Shown here in pieces: positions 26,307 to 40,310 of a stretch of 64,000 nt of DNA. The first letter of the stretch is position 1, and each line of letters opens with the position of its first letter. Where the stretch lies: contig NZ_CANLBS010000004.1 in NCBI RefSeq assembly GCF_947488945.1, positions 248,001 through 312,000 on the forward strand. Direction: 5' to 3'. A program made the translations under genes and the position numbers. Source of the DNA: an uncultured Streptomyces sp. Lineage in GTDB: Bacteria > Actinomycetota > Actinomycetes > Streptomycetales > Streptomycetaceae. The notes beneath the pieces were generated by a model, which did no database searches, was not told where the DNA came from, and saw nothing but the letters and a program-made list of their open reading frames with translations.

Positions 26307-26322
26307 CTTGCAAGACCTTGCG
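26307..26322. promoter_or_regulatory. MalR-type operator (CTTGC box 1)
   Basis: CTTGCAAG (26307-26314), itself a palindrome, is followed after two bases by CTTGCG. The same CTTGC core recurs at 26471-26491 and upstream of the amylase gene. It lies about 115 bp upstream of malR and so may mediate malR autoregulation. A separate perfect hairpin, GCAGGGTG/CACCCTGC, follows at 26324-26343. Confidence 0.55.
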
Positions 26323-26365
26323 GGCAGGGTGCGGTCACCCTGCGAAGAGCGTGCGCTTGCCGTCA

Positions 26366-26390
26366 CACCGGTACATACCGGTACACGGTG
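26366..26390. promoter_or_regulatory. Nested ACCGGT palindromes in the malR-malE spacer
   Basis: Two ACCGGT palindromes ten bases apart (26367-26372, 26377-26382) form a larger dyad CCGGTA-CA-TACCGG (26368-26381), with CACCG/CGGTG at the outer edges. It differs from the CTTGC boxes and may serve another regulator. A second function in the 26194-26574 spacer is inferred only from symmetry. Confidence 0.45.
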
Positions 26391-26470
26391 TTCGCTGGAG
26401 GGGTTTCCGTGGCCGCGTCAAGGCTCGTGACGGCAACCTTGGGGACACGCGCATGTAACGATCCCCCGCG

Positions 26471-26491
26471 CTTGCAGAAAAGTTCCGCAAG
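26471..26491. promoter_or_regulatory. MalR-type operator (CTTGC box 2) before malE
   Basis: CTTGCAGAA (26471-26479) and GTTCCGCAAG (26482-26491) form an inverted repeat, 84 bp before the malE start. The TTGC cores face outward as in other Streptomyces MalR-controlled promoters. The promoter hexamers themselves are not clear; TTGCAG within the left arm could act as a -35. Confidence 0.6.
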
Positions 26492-26574
26492 GTCTTTCGG
26501 ACTTCTTTCATCCTTGTTACGTTCACGTCGACCCGGCGCCGCGACGGAGCGGTACGGCAGTTGAAGGAGTTCAG

Positions 26575-27843
26575 ATGCGACGTGGCATAACGGCCACCGC
26601 CCTGGTCGCGGCCCTGGCGTTCGCGGCGACCGCGTGCGGCAGCGACGACGAGACCGGGAGCAAGAGCTCGGGCGAGCTCTCCGGCACCGTGACGTGGTGG
26701 GACACGTCCAGCGTCGGCAGCGAGGACAAGGTCTTCAAGAAGCTCGCCGAGGGCTTCGAGAAGAAGCACCCGAAGGTCGACGTCAAGTACGTCAACGTGC
26801 CCTTCGGCGAGGCCCAGAACAAGTTCAAGAACGCCGCGCAGGCCAACGCCGGCGCCCCCGACGTGATCCGCTCCGAAGTCGCCTGGACCCCGGAGTTCGC
26901 CGACCTCGGCTACCTCGCCCCGCTCGACGGCACCGCCGCGCTCAAGGACCAGAAGGACTTCCTGGAGCAGGCCGCCGCGTCGACGAAGTACGACGGTAAG
27001 ACCTACGCGGTGCCGCAGGTCATCGACTCCATGGGCGTCTTCTACAACAAGAAGATGTTCGCGGACGCCGGCGTCGAGGTGCCGAAGACGGTCGACGAAC
27101 TGAAGACCGCCTCCGCCGCCATCAAGAAGAAGACCGGCAAGACCGGCCTCTACCTCCGCGGCGACGACGCGTACTACTTCCTCTCCTTCCTCTACGGCGA
27201 GGGCGGCGACCTGGTCGACGCCGGCAGCAAGACCGTCACGGTCGACGGCCCCGAGAGCGTCAAGGCGTTCAAGGTGGTCAAGGACCTGGTCGACTCCGGT
27301 GCCGCCAAGACGGACGCCACGGACGGCTGGGAGAACATGATGCAGGCGTTCAAGTCCGGCGAGGTCGCCATGATGATCAACGGCCCGTGGGCCGTGGCGG
27401 ACACCCTCACCGGCGACCAGTTCAAGGACGCCGCCAACCTCGGCGTCGCCCCGGTCCCGGCCGGCTCGGCCGACCAGGGCGCCCCGCAGGGCGGTCACAA
27501 CCTGGCCGTGTACGCGGGCTCCAAGAACCTCGACGCCTCCTACGCCTTCGTCGACTACATGACGTCGGTCGACGCCCAGGCCCAGGTCGCCGGCGAGCTG
27601 AACCTGCTGCCGACCCGTACCTCCGCCTACGCCCGCAAGGAGGCCGTGGACAGCGAGATCGTCGGCTTCTTCAAGCCGGTCGTCGAGACGTCCGTGCAGC
27701 GCCCCTGGATCCCCGAGGGCGGCAGCCTCTTCGCCCCGCTGGTGACCGAGTACACCAAGGTCCTCACCGACCAGACCACCCCGGAGAAGGCGGCCGCCAC
27801 GACCGGCGACGCCTACCGCGAGCTCCTCAAGGGCTGGAAGTAA
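26575..27843 (+). CDS. malE: Maltose/maltodextrin-binding lipoprotein MalE
   Basis: 422 residues. The signal MRRGITATALVAALAFAATAC ends in a lipobox with Cys21, so the mature protein is lipid-anchored outside the membrane. The body is an extracellular solute-binding protein (family 1): GTVTWWDTSSVGSEDKVFKKLAEGFEKKHPKVDVKYVNVPF, APDVIRSEVAWTPEFADLGYLAPLD, VPQVIDSMGVFYNKKMF, GEVAMMINGPWAVAD and TSVQRPWIPEGGSLFAPL, close to maltose binders. GAAGGAG precedes ATG 26575. First gene of malE-malF-malG; repressed by MalR by inference. It delivers maltodextrins to MalFG. Confidence 0.95.
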   Translation: MRRGITATALVAALAFAATACGSDDETGSKSSGELSGTVTWWDTSSVGSEDKVFKKLAEGFEKKHPKVDVKYVNVPFGEAQNKFKNAAQANAGAPDVIRSEVAWTPEFADLGYLAPLDGTAALKDQKDFLEQAAASTKYDGKTYAVPQVIDSMGVFYNKKMFADAGVEVPKTVDELKTASAAIKKKTGKTGLYLRGDDAYYFLSFLYGEGGDLVDAGSKTVTVDGPESVKAFKVVKDLVDSGAAKTDATDGWENMMQAFKSGEVAMMINGPWAVADTLTGDQFKDAANLGVAPVPAGSADQGAPQGGHNLAVYAGSKNLDASYAFVDYMTSVDAQAQVAGELNLLPTRTSAYARKEAVDSEIVGFFKPVVETSVQRPWIPEGGSLFAPLVTEYTKVLTDQTTPEKAAATTGDAYRELLKGWK

Positions 27844-27862
27844 CAGGAAGGTTGGCCGACTG

Positions 27863-28879
27863 ATGGCTGTCCACACCAGCCAGTCGGTGGCGAAGGCCGC
27901 GGGCGACGACGTCGCCCGCGGCCGGACCCGCGGTACTGGCAACCCCCCGCCGCCGGGCAAGCTCCGGCGCGCCCTGTCCACCCACTGGTACGCCTGGGTC
28001 ATGGTCGCCCCGGTGGTGCTGGTCATCGGCGTGATCATCGGCTACCCGCTGGTCCGCGGCGTCTTCCTGTCGCTGACCGACGCCAACGAGCGCAACGTGG
28101 CGCGGTCCATCGGCGTCAACCACCTGCCCGCCACCTACGAGTTCGTCGGCCTGGACAACTACGCCGACGCCCTCACCGGCGGTGAGTTCCTCTCGACGCT
28201 CGGCTGGACGCTGGTGTGGACGATCGCGTGCGTGAGCATCACGTTCGCGCTCGGCATGGCGCTCGCCAACATCCTCAACCGCCGCATCGCCGGCCGCTCC
28301 GCCTACCGCATGGCGCTCATCCTGCCGTGGGCCATCCCGGGCTTCGTCTCGGTCTTCGCCTGGCGCTTCCTCTACAACGAGGACCGCGGCATGCTCAACC
28401 AGCTCCTGTCCGGAGCCGGCATCGACGGCATCCCCTGGCTCAACGACCCCACCTGGGCCAAGTTCTCCGTCATCGTCGTCAACGTCTGGCTCGGCATCCC
28501 CTTCATGATGGTGGCCCTCCTCGGCGGGCTGCAGTCCATACCCGCGGAGCAGTACGAGGCCGCCGAGATGGACGGCGCCACCGCCTGGCAGCGGTTCCGG
28601 CACATCACCGTCCCCGGCCTCGCGCCGGTCTCCACCACGGTGATCCTGCTCTCCACCATCTGGACCTTCAACATGTTCCCGGTGATCTTCCTGCTCACCC
28701 GCGGCGGACCCGGCGAAGCGACCCAGATCCTCGTCACCCAGGCGTACAAGTTCTCCTTCGAGATCAGCCCGCGCGACTTCGCGCAGTCCTCCACCTGGGG
28801 CGTGCTGATCCTCGTCCTCCTCATGGTCTTCGCCGCGGTCTACCGGCGAGTCCTCCGCAAGCAGGGAGAAGTCTGGTGA
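27863..28879 (+). CDS. malF: Maltose ABC transporter permease MalF
   Basis: 338 residues with about six TM helices. Landmarks: AWVMVAPVVLVIGVIIGYPLVRGVFLSLTDAN at the N-terminus, RMALILPWAIPGFVSVFAWRFLYNEDRGMLNQ, and the EAA loop EQYEAAEMDGATAWQRFRHITVPGL, which contacts the ATPase. The first 30 residues are cytoplasmic. Together with MalG it makes the channel for maltodextrins bound by MalE; the ATPase is not in this window and MsiK normally fills that role in streptomycetes. Its TGA overlaps the malG GTG as GTGA, implying coupled translation. Confidence 0.95.
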   Translation: MAVHTSQSVAKAAGDDVARGRTRGTGNPPPPGKLRRALSTHWYAWVMVAPVVLVIGVIIGYPLVRGVFLSLTDANERNVARSIGVNHLPATYEFVGLDNYADALTGGEFLSTLGWTLVWTIACVSITFALGMALANILNRRIAGRSAYRMALILPWAIPGFVSVFAWRFLYNEDRGMLNQLLSGAGIDGIPWLNDPTWAKFSVIVVNVWLGIPFMMVALLGGLQSIPAEQYEAAEMDGATAWQRFRHITVPGLAPVSTTVILLSTIWTFNMFPVIFLLTRGGPGEATQILVTQAYKFSFEISPRDFAQSSTWGVLILVLLMVFAAVYRRVLRKQGEVW

Positions 28880-29754
28880 CCACCCTCACGCACACCCCCG
28901 ACCGGCGCGCCCCGCGCCGGCCCCGGCTGCGCGGGCAGCGCTCCCCGCTGGCCTCGGTGGCGCTGCACACCACGCTGATCGTCGCCTCGGTGATCGCCGT
29001 CTTCCCGGTGCTCTGGGTCCTGCTGACCTCGCTCAAGCCCGCCAAGTACGCGACCACCACGGACTTCTTCCGCGAGACGACGTTCGTCAACTACACCAAC
29101 CTGATCCAGGACACCGAGTTCGTCACCTGGTTCGGCAACTCGGTCGTCATCGCGGCGCTCTCCACCGTCATCGGCGTCTTCGTCTCCGCCACCACCGGCT
29201 ACGCCGTCAGCCGCTTCCGGTTCCCCGGCAAGCGCGGGCTGATGTGGACGCTGCTGATCACACAGATGTTCCCGGTCGCCGTCCTCATCGTGCCGATCTA
29301 CAACATCATGTCGGCCATGGGCCTGCTCAACCAGCCCGCCGGACTCGTCATCACCTACCTCACCATCTCGGTGCCGTTCTGCGCCTGGATGATGAAGGGC
29401 TTCTTCGACACGATCCCGCGCGAGATCGACGAGTCGGGGCAGGTCGACGGCCTGACACCGTTCGGCACGTTCTGGCGGCTGGTCCTGCCGCTCGCCAAGC
29501 CGGGCCTCGCGGTCACGGCGTTCTACTCGTTCATCACCGCCTGGGGCGAAGTGGCCTACGCCTCCGCCTTCATGGTCGGCGACGAGAACCTCACGCTCGC
29601 CGGCGGACTGCAGAAGTTCGTCAACCAGTACGGCGCCCAGTGGGGCCCGATGACCGCGGCCTCCGTGCTCATCGCCATTCCGGCCGCCCTGGTGTTCCTG
29701 TTCGCGCAGAAGCACCTGGTCACCGGCATGTCCGCCGGAGCCGTCAAGGGCTGA
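28876..29754 (+). CDS. malG: Maltose ABC transporter permease MalG
   Basis: 292 residues from GTG 28876, overlapping malF by four bases. Six TM helices; LASVALHTTLIVASVIAVFPVLWVLLTSLKP begins the membrane part, TGYAVSRFRFPGKRGLMWTLLITQMFPV is typical of MalG, and the EAA loop is PREIDESGQVDGLTPFGTFWRLVLPLAKPGLAV. Closing sequence AALVFLFAQKHLVTGMSAGAVKG is the standard MalG end that reaches the translocation path. It partners MalF. The alpha-glucosidase gene follows after 102 bp that contain a hairpin (29795-29829). Confidence 0.95.
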   Translation: MTTLTHTPDRRAPRRPRLRGQRSPLASVALHTTLIVASVIAVFPVLWVLLTSLKPAKYATTTDFFRETTFVNYTNLIQDTEFVTWFGNSVVIAALSTVIGVFVSATTGYAVSRFRFPGKRGLMWTLLITQMFPVAVLIVPIYNIMSAMGLLNQPAGLVITYLTISVPFCAWMMKGFFDTIPREIDESGQVDGLTPFGTFWRLVLPLAKPGLAVTAFYSFITAWGEVAYASAFMVGDENLTLAGGLQKFVNQYGAQWGPMTAASVLIAIPAALVFLFAQKHLVTGMSAGAVKG

Positions 29755-29794
29755 CGCACCCGCACCCGCACGCGTCGCCGCAGCACCCGTCACG

Positions 29795-29829
29795 GCGGCG
29801 CCGGATCCCCGACCCGGTCCCGGCGCCGC
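29795..29829 (+). terminator. Intercistronic hairpin between malG and the alpha-glucosidase gene
   Basis: GCGGCGCCGG (29795-29804) pairs perfectly with CCGGCGCCGC (29820-29829) around a 15-nt loop. With no T run and the same-strand gene just 27 bp on, it may attenuate or protect the mRNA rather than fully end transcription. Confidence 0.5.
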
Positions 29830-29856
29830 TTCCCCACCAGACACCCCAGGGACGAC

Positions 29857-31539
29857 ATGACCCAGCACCTCGCTGCCCCCTCCACCGGTACGTCCGACGA
29901 CACCTCGGGCCGGTCCACCGGCTGGTGGCAGGACGCGGTGATCTACCAGGTCTATCCGCGGAGCTTCGCCGATTCCGACGGGGACGGCATGGGCGACCTC
30001 GCGGGCGTCACCGCCCGCCTGCCGCACCTGCGCGACCTCGGCGTCGACGCCGTCTGGCTCTCCCCCTTCTACGCCTCCCCGCAGGCCGACGCCGGCTACG
30101 ACGTCGCCGACTACCGGGCCATCGACCCCATGTTCGGCACCCTGCTGGACGCCGACGCCCTGATCCGCGAGGCCCACGCCCTGGACCTGCGCGTCATCGT
30201 CGACCTGGTGCCCAACCACTCCTCCGACCAGCACGAGTGGTTCAAGCGCGCCCTCGCCGAGGGCCCCGGCTCCGCGCTCCGCGAGCGCTACCACTTCCGT
30301 CCCGGCAAGGGCGCGGACGGCGAACTCCCGCCCAACGACTGGGAGTCCATCTTCGGCGGCCCGGCCTGGACCCGCACCACCGACCCGGACGGCACGCCCG
30401 GCGAGTGGTACCTGCACCTCTTCGCCCCGGAGCAGCCCGACTTCAACTGGGAACACCCGGCCGTCGCCGACGAGTTCCGCTCCATCCTGCGCTACTGGCT
30501 CGACATGGGCGTCGACGGCTTCCGCGTCGACGTCGCCCACGGCCTGGTCAAGGCGGCGGGACTGCCCGACCTCGGCTCGCACGACCAGCTCAAACTGCTG
30601 GGCAGCGCCGACGACGGCCTGCCCTTCTTCGACCAGGACGGCGTGCACGCGATCTACCGGAGCTGGCGCACCATCCTCGACGAGTACCCGGGCGACCGGA
30701 TCCTGGTCGCCGAGGCGTGGACCCCGACCGTCGAGCGGACCGCCCACTACGTGCGCCCCGACGAGATGCACCAGGCGTTCAACTTCCAGTACCTCTCCAC
30801 GGACTGGGACGCCGCCGCGCTGCGGGCCGTCATCGACTCCTCGCTCGCCGCGATGCTCCCGGTCGGCGCCCCCACCACCTGGGTGCTCTCCAACCACGAC
30901 GTCACCCGGCACACCACCCGCTTCGGCAACCCGCCCGGCCTCGGCACCCAGATCCGCACCGCGGGCGACCGCGAACTGGGCCTGCGCCGCGGCCGCGCCG
31001 CCACCCTGCTGATGCTGGCCCTGCCCGGCTCCGCCTACGTCTACCAGGGCGAGGAGCTCGGCCTGCCCGACGTCACCGACCTGCCCGACGAGGCCCGCCA
31101 GGACCCGTCGTTCTTCCGCGCCGAGGGCCAGGACGGCTACCGCGACGGCTGCCGGGTGCCGATCCCGTGGACCCGCGGCGGCAGCAGCCACGGCTTCGGC
31201 TCCGGCGGGAGCTGGCTCCCGCAGCCGGCCGGCTGGGGCGAGCTGTCCGTCGAGGCGCAGACCGGCGTCGAGGGCTCCACCCTGGAGCTCTACCGGACCG
31301 CCGTCGCCGCCCGCCGCGCCCACCCGGGCCTCGGCGCCGGCACCGGGGTCGAGTGGCTGGACGGACCCGAGGGCGTCCTCGCCTTCGCCCGCCCCGGCTT
31401 CGTCTGCACCGTCAACACGACCGGCGCGCCGGTCCGCATGACCGCCCCCGGCACGGTGCTGGTCTCCAGCGCCCCGGTGACCGTGGACGGCGCCGAGTTC
31501 GAGCTGCCCTCGGACACCACGGTGTGGTGGACGGTGTGA
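29857..31539 (+). CDS. aglA: Cytoplasmic alpha-glucosidase (GH13)
   Basis: 560 residues, no signal peptide, so it acts inside the cell on imported maltose/maltodextrins. The GH13 barrel is complete: WWQDAVIYQVYPRSFADSDGDGMGDLAGV, VDLVPNHSSDQHEWF, GVDGFRVDVAHG with nucleophile Asp225, LVAEAWTPT with acid/base Glu286, and LSNHDVTRH with Asp348. The N-terminus and LPGSAYVYQGEELGLPDV are typical of the oligo-1,6-glucosidase/alpha-glucosidase subfamily. It follows malG on the same strand; its stop overlaps the GTG of the second LacI-type gene (GTGA). It likely supplies glucose from the MalEFG cargo. Gene symbol is by analogy. Confidence 0.93.
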   Translation: MTQHLAAPSTGTSDDTSGRSTGWWQDAVIYQVYPRSFADSDGDGMGDLAGVTARLPHLRDLGVDAVWLSPFYASPQADAGYDVADYRAIDPMFGTLLDADALIREAHALDLRVIVDLVPNHSSDQHEWFKRALAEGPGSALRERYHFRPGKGADGELPPNDWESIFGGPAWTRTTDPDGTPGEWYLHLFAPEQPDFNWEHPAVADEFRSILRYWLDMGVDGFRVDVAHGLVKAAGLPDLGSHDQLKLLGSADDGLPFFDQDGVHAIYRSWRTILDEYPGDRILVAEAWTPTVERTAHYVRPDEMHQAFNFQYLSTDWDAAALRAVIDSSLAAMLPVGAPTTWVLSNHDVTRHTTRFGNPPGLGTQIRTAGDRELGLRRGRAATLLMLALPGSAYVYQGEELGLPDVTDLPDEARQDPSFFRAEGQDGYRDGCRVPIPWTRGGSSHGFGSGGSWLPQPAGWGELSVEAQTGVEGSTLELYRTAVAARRAHPGLGAGTGVEWLDGPEGVLAFARPGFVCTVNTTGAPVRMTAPGTVLVSSAPVTVDGAEFELPSDTTVWWTV

Positions 31540-32582
31540 CCGTCCCCGCCGCACGGAACGGCTCGGCCCTGCGGCTCTCCGACATCGCGGGCCAGGCCGC
31601 GGTCAGCGAGGCCACGGTGAGCCGGGTGCTCAACGGGAAGCCGGGCGTCGCCGACCCCACCCGCCAGCGGGTGCTGGCGGCGCTCGACATCCTCGGCTAC
31701 GAGCGCCCCGTGCGGCTGCGGCAGCGCAGCGCCGGGCTGATCGGGCTGGTGACCCCCGAACTCACCAACCCGATCTTCCCGGCCTTCGCGCAGTCCGTCG
31801 AACAGGTCCTGGCCGGCCACGGCTACACGCCTGTGCTCTGCACCCAGCTGCCGGGCGGGGCCACCGAGGACGAACTCGTCGAGCAGCTCGTGGAGCGCGG
31901 CGTCGGCGGGATCGTCTTCCTCTCCGGCCTGCACGCCGATCTGTCGGCGGACCCCGGACGGTACGCCGCGCTCACCGAGCGCGGCGTGCCCTTCGTCCTC
32001 ATCAACGGCTACAACGACCGCATCAGCGCCCCCTTCGTGTCGCCGGACGACGCCGCCGCCGTGCGGATGGCGGTGGGCCACCTCGCGGCGCTCGGCCACC
32101 GCAAGGTCGGCCTCGCCATCGGCCCGCAGCGCTACGTGCCCTCGCGGCGCAAGCGGGACTCGTTCCTGGACGCCTCGGTCCAGATGCTCGGCCGGACCCG
32201 CGAGGAGGCCGAGTCGCTGGTCCGCTCCACGCTGTTCGGCGTCGAGGGCGGCCAGGTGGCCGCGGACGCGCTGCTGGACAGTGGCTGCACCGCGATCGTC
32301 TGCGGCAGCGACCTGATGGCCCTCGGGGTGGTGCGCACGGCCCGGGGGAGGGGACTCGACGTGCCGCGCGACGTCTCGGTCGTCGGGTTCGACGACTCGC
32401 AGCTCATCGCGTTCACCGATCCGCCGCTGACGACGGTGCGCCAGCCCGTCCAGGCCATGGCGGCGGCGGCGGTGGGGGCGCTGCTGGAGGAGATAGCCGG
32501 CAGTCCGGTGCAGCGCACGGAGTACGTCTTCCAGCCGGAGCTGGTGGTACGGGGCTCGACGGCGGCGGCCCGCACGTCCTGA
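31536..32582 (+). CDS. Second MalR-like LacI-family regulator
   Basis: 348 residues from GTG 31536, overlapping the alpha-glucosidase stop by four bases. HTH: SALRLSDIAGQAAVSEATVSRVLNGKPGVADPTRQRVLAALDILGYERPVRLRQRSAGLIGLVTPELTNPIFPAFAQ. This is very like MalR at 25171-26193: the recognition-helix text VSEATVSRVLNGKPGVA is identical, so both should see the same CTTGC operators. The sensor domain differs more (VNGYNDRISAPFVSPDDAAAVRMAVGHL against VNGFSAKVQAPFISPDDRAAMRLAVTHL). It may answer to a different sugar or tune the system once it is on, because it is in the operon it would repress. A hairpin at 32632-32689 ends the unit. Confidence 0.92.
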   Translation: MTVPAARNGSALRLSDIAGQAAVSEATVSRVLNGKPGVADPTRQRVLAALDILGYERPVRLRQRSAGLIGLVTPELTNPIFPAFAQSVEQVLAGHGYTPVLCTQLPGGATEDELVEQLVERGVGGIVFLSGLHADLSADPGRYAALTERGVPFVLINGYNDRISAPFVSPDDAAAVRMAVGHLAALGHRKVGLAIGPQRYVPSRRKRDSFLDASVQMLGRTREEAESLVRSTLFGVEGGQVAADALLDSGCTAIVCGSDLMALGVVRTARGRGLDVPRDVSVVGFDDSQLIAFTDPPLTTVRQPVQAMAAAAVGALLEEIAGSPVQRTEYVFQPELVVRGSTAAARTS

Positions 32583-32631
32583 GCGGTCCGCGGGCACACC
32601 AATCGGGGACCGGGCGTGCCCGGACGCCGAG

Positions 32632-32689
32632 GAGAGGCACCGGAGTCGGCCCGGACGGGCCGGCGGGGAGGTGACTCCGAGTGCCTCTC
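32632..32689 (+). terminator. Bulged long hairpin at the end of the mal operon
   Basis: GAGAGGCACC-GGAGTC (32632-32647) pairs, with one bulge, with GACTCC-GAGTGCCTCTC (32673-32689). The loop contains its own GGCCC/GGGCC stem. It lies 50 bp after the second LacI gene. Confidence 0.6.
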
Positions 32690-32797
32690 GACTGCGTGAC
32701 CGGCCCGGCCGGCCGGGCGCGTGGGGCCCGGTGCCGAAGCCCCGGACCCCCGGCCGGCCGGACCGGAGTCAGGTGCAACTTAACAGGGGCGCAACAT

Positions 32798-32816
32798 CTT
32801 GCGAAAGGGCTTGCAG
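32798..32816. promoter_or_regulatory. Direct CTTGC repeats upstream of the amylase promoter
   Basis: CTTGCG (32798-32803) and CTTGCAG (32810-32816) are 12 bp apart in direct orientation, about 50 bp upstream of the candidate -35. They match the core of the MalR boxes at malE. They could be an upstream operator or activator site. Confidence 0.5.
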
Positions 32817-32865
32817 GGAGAAAACTGCCGCGTTTCGCGGAGATGAGCGGGTGATGTCCAAAGGG

Positions 32866-32894
32866 TTGACCGGAGCGGGGCCGCCTCGTACGGT
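32866..32894 (+). promoter_or_regulatory. Candidate HrdB-type promoter of the amylase gene
   Basis: TTGACC (32866-32871), 17-bp spacer, TACGGT (32889-32894). Both hexamers fit the vegetative consensus well. Initiation would be near 32901, giving a leader of about 115 nt that contains the CTTGC palindrome. Confidence 0.6.
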
Positions 32895-32916
32895 CTGCTC
32901 CGCGGCAGGGTTTCAT

Positions 32917-32929
32917 TCTTGCAGCAAGA
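32917..32929. promoter_or_regulatory. MalR-type operator just downstream of the amylase promoter
   Basis: TCTTGCAGCAAGA is a perfect 13-bp palindrome centred on 32923, about 20 bp after the predicted start of transcription. It shares the CTTGC/GCAAG arms of the malE box, so a bound MalR would block the polymerase. This is the most symmetrical copy in the window. Confidence 0.7.
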
Positions 32930-33015
32930 GGATTCAAGAGCCTTGAGGGCACAGCGCGTTGCCGAGTGAGGCCCGCACGTCACCCGCGATCTTCCCCCAC
33001 CGCAGGAGGAAAGAC

Positions 33016-34737
33016 ATGGCACGCAGACTCACCTCCGCCTCGCTCGCCCTCGCCGCCGCGGCGGCCGCCCTGGTCGCCCCCGCCGGCCTCGGCGCTGGCG
33101 CCGCGCAGGCCGCCGCCCCCGGCGCCAAGGACGTCACCGCCGTGATGTTCGAGTGGAAATTCGACTCGATAGCCTCGGCCTGTACGAGCACCCTCGGTCC
33201 GGCCGGGTACGGCTACGTCCAGGTCTCGCCGCCCATGGAGCACATCCAGGGCGGCCAGTGGTGGACCTCGTACCAACCCGTCAGCTACAAGATCGCCGGC
33301 CGGCTGGGCGACCGCAGCTCCTTCGCGAACATGGTCAACACGTGCCACGCGGCGGGCGTCAAGGTCGTCGCCGACGCCGTCGTCAACCACATGTCGGCGG
33401 GCTCCGGCACCGGGACCGGCGGCTCCTCGTACACCAAGTACGACTATCCGGGCCTGTACTCGGTCAACGACATGAACGACTGCCAGGCGCAGATCAACAA
33501 CTACGGTGACCGTGGCAACGTCCAGAACTGCGAACTCGTCGGCCTCGCCGACCTGGACACCGGCGAGGACTACGTCCGCGGCAAGATCGCCGGCTACCTG
33601 AACGACCTGCTGTCCCTCGGGGTCGACGGCTTCCGGATCGACGCCGCCAAGCACATGCCGGCCGCCGACCTCGCCTCCATCAAGTCGCGGCTGAGCAACC
33701 CGGGCGTGTACTGGAAGCAGGAGGCCATCTACGGCGCGGGCGAGGCCGTCTCCCCGTCGGAGTACCTCGGCACCGGCGACGTCCAGGAGTTCCGCTACGC
33801 CCGCGGGCTCAAGCAGACGTTCCTCAACGAGAACCTCGCCAACCTCAAGAACTACGGCGAGGGCTGGGGCTTCATGGAGTCCGGCAAGTCGGCGGTCTTC
33901 GTCGACAACCACGACACCGAGCGCGGCGGCGACACCCTCAACTACAAGTCGGGCGCCTCCTACACCCTCGCCAACGTCTTCATGCTGGCCTACCCCTACG
34001 GCTCCCCGGACGTCCACTCCGGCTACGAGTTCAGCAGCAACGACGCCGGACCGCCGGGCGGCGGCCAGGTGAACGCCTGCTACAGCGACGGCTGGAAGTG
34101 CCAGCACGCCTGGCGCGAGATCTCCTCGATGGTCGCCTTCCGCAACACCGCCCGCGGCGAGGCGGTCTCGAACTGGTGGGACAACGGCGGCGACCAGATC
34201 GCCTTCGGCCGGGGCGCCAAGGCGTACGTCGCCATCAACCACGAGGGTTCCGCACTGACCCGCACCTTCCAGACCTCGCTGCCCGCCGGAGCCTACTGCG
34301 ACGTGCAGACCGGCAACGCCGTGACGGTCAACTCCTCCGGTCAGTTCACCGCCACCCTCGGTGCGGACACCGCGCTCGCCCTGCACGTCAACGCCCGCAC
34401 CTGCGCCGGCGGGACCACCCCGCCCGCCCCGGGAACCGGGACCTCCGGCGCCTCCTTCGGCGTGAACGCCACCACTGTCCTCGGCCAGAACATCTACGTC
34501 ACCGGCGACCAGTCCGCGCTCGGCAACTGGTCCCCGGCCGGCGCCCTCAAGCTCGACCCGGCCGCCTACCCGGTCTGGAAGCTGGACGTGAACCTGCCCG
34601 CGGGCACCACCTTCGCGTACAAGTACCTGCGCAAGGACGCCGCCGGCAACGTCACCTGGGAGAGCGGCGCCAACCGCACCGCGACCGTCCCCGCCTCCGG
34701 CAAGGTCCAGCTGACCGGCGACGTCTGGCGCGGCTGA
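33016..34737 (+). CDS. Secreted alpha-amylase (GH13) with CBM20 starch-binding domain
   Basis: 573 residues. A Sec signal ([18 protein letters not shown]...AQA) ends near residue 32. The GH13 domain begins [35 protein letters not shown] and has [22 protein letters not shown] with nucleophile Asp209, acid/base Glu236 in YWKQEAIYG, and FVDNHDTER with Asp300, typical of the animal/actinobacterial type (GH13_32). A Thr/Pro/Gly linker leads to a CBM20 (about 476-573; [21 protein letters not shown]...[21 protein letters not shown]...VTWESGANR). It cuts starch outside the cell to maltodextrins for MalEFG. AGGAGGAAAGAC precedes ATG 33016. Promoter and MalR boxes lie at 32798-32929. Confidence 0.95.
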   Translation: MARRLTSASLALAAAAAALVAPAGLGAGAAQAAAPGAKDVTAVMFEWKFDSIASACTSTLGPAGYGYVQVSPPMEHIQGGQWWTSYQPVSYKIAGRLGDRSSFANMVNTCHAAGVKVVADAVVNHMSAGSGTGTGGSSYTKYDYPGLYSVNDMNDCQAQINNYGDRGNVQNCELVGLADLDTGEDYVRGKIAGYLNDLLSLGVDGFRIDAAKHMPAADLASIKSRLSNPGVYWKQEAIYGAGEAVSPSEYLGTGDVQEFRYARGLKQTFLNENLANLKNYGEGWGFMESGKSAVFVDNHDTERGGDTLNYKSGASYTLANVFMLAYPYGSPDVHSGYEFSSNDAGPPGGGQVNACYSDGWKCQHAWREISSMVAFRNTARGEAVSNWWDNGGDQIAFGRGAKAYVAINHEGSALTRTFQTSLPAGAYCDVQTGNAVTVNSSGQFTATLGADTALALHVNARTCAGGTTPPAPGTGTSGASFGVNATTVLGQNIYVTGDQSALGNWSPAGALKLDPAAYPVWKLDVNLPAGTTFAYKYLRKDAAGNVTWESGANRTATVPASGKVQLTGDVWRG

Positions 34738-34746
34738 CGCACCACC

Positions 34747-34783
34747 GGCGGGCCGGGACGCGCACCACGCGGCCCGGCCCGCC
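34747..34783 (+). terminator. Hairpin between amylase and amylopullulanase genes
   Basis: GGCGGGCCGGG (34747-34757) pairs exactly with CCCGGCCCGCC (34773-34783). It starts ten bases after the amylase stop. The next gene begins 47 bp on with no separate MalR box, so partial read-through is likely. Confidence 0.6.
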
Positions 34784-34829
34784 CCCGTATCCCCCGTTGT
34801 CCCAGACCCCTGATCGAGGAGAACCCTCC

Positions 34830-40154
<5,325 letters not shown>

Positions 40155-40178
40155 CGCGGGGCAGGCCCGAGCGGTACC

Positions 40179-40223
40179 GGGGGCCGGTCCGGGGACGCAC
40201 CACGCGTCCCCGGACCGGCCCCC
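40179..40223 (+). terminator. Perfect 20-bp hairpin after the amylopullulanase gene
   Basis: Arms 40179-40198 and 40204-40223 are exactly complementary around ACCAC. It lies 25 bp after the stop codon and is one of the strongest stems in the window. Confidence 0.85.
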
Positions 40224-40310
40224 GCCCCCGTCGCCCGCTTGTGCGTACCCGCCGGTCACCGCCAGGGTGGGAGCCGACAACGACCGCCCCACCCGCACCG
40301 GGAGCACCCC

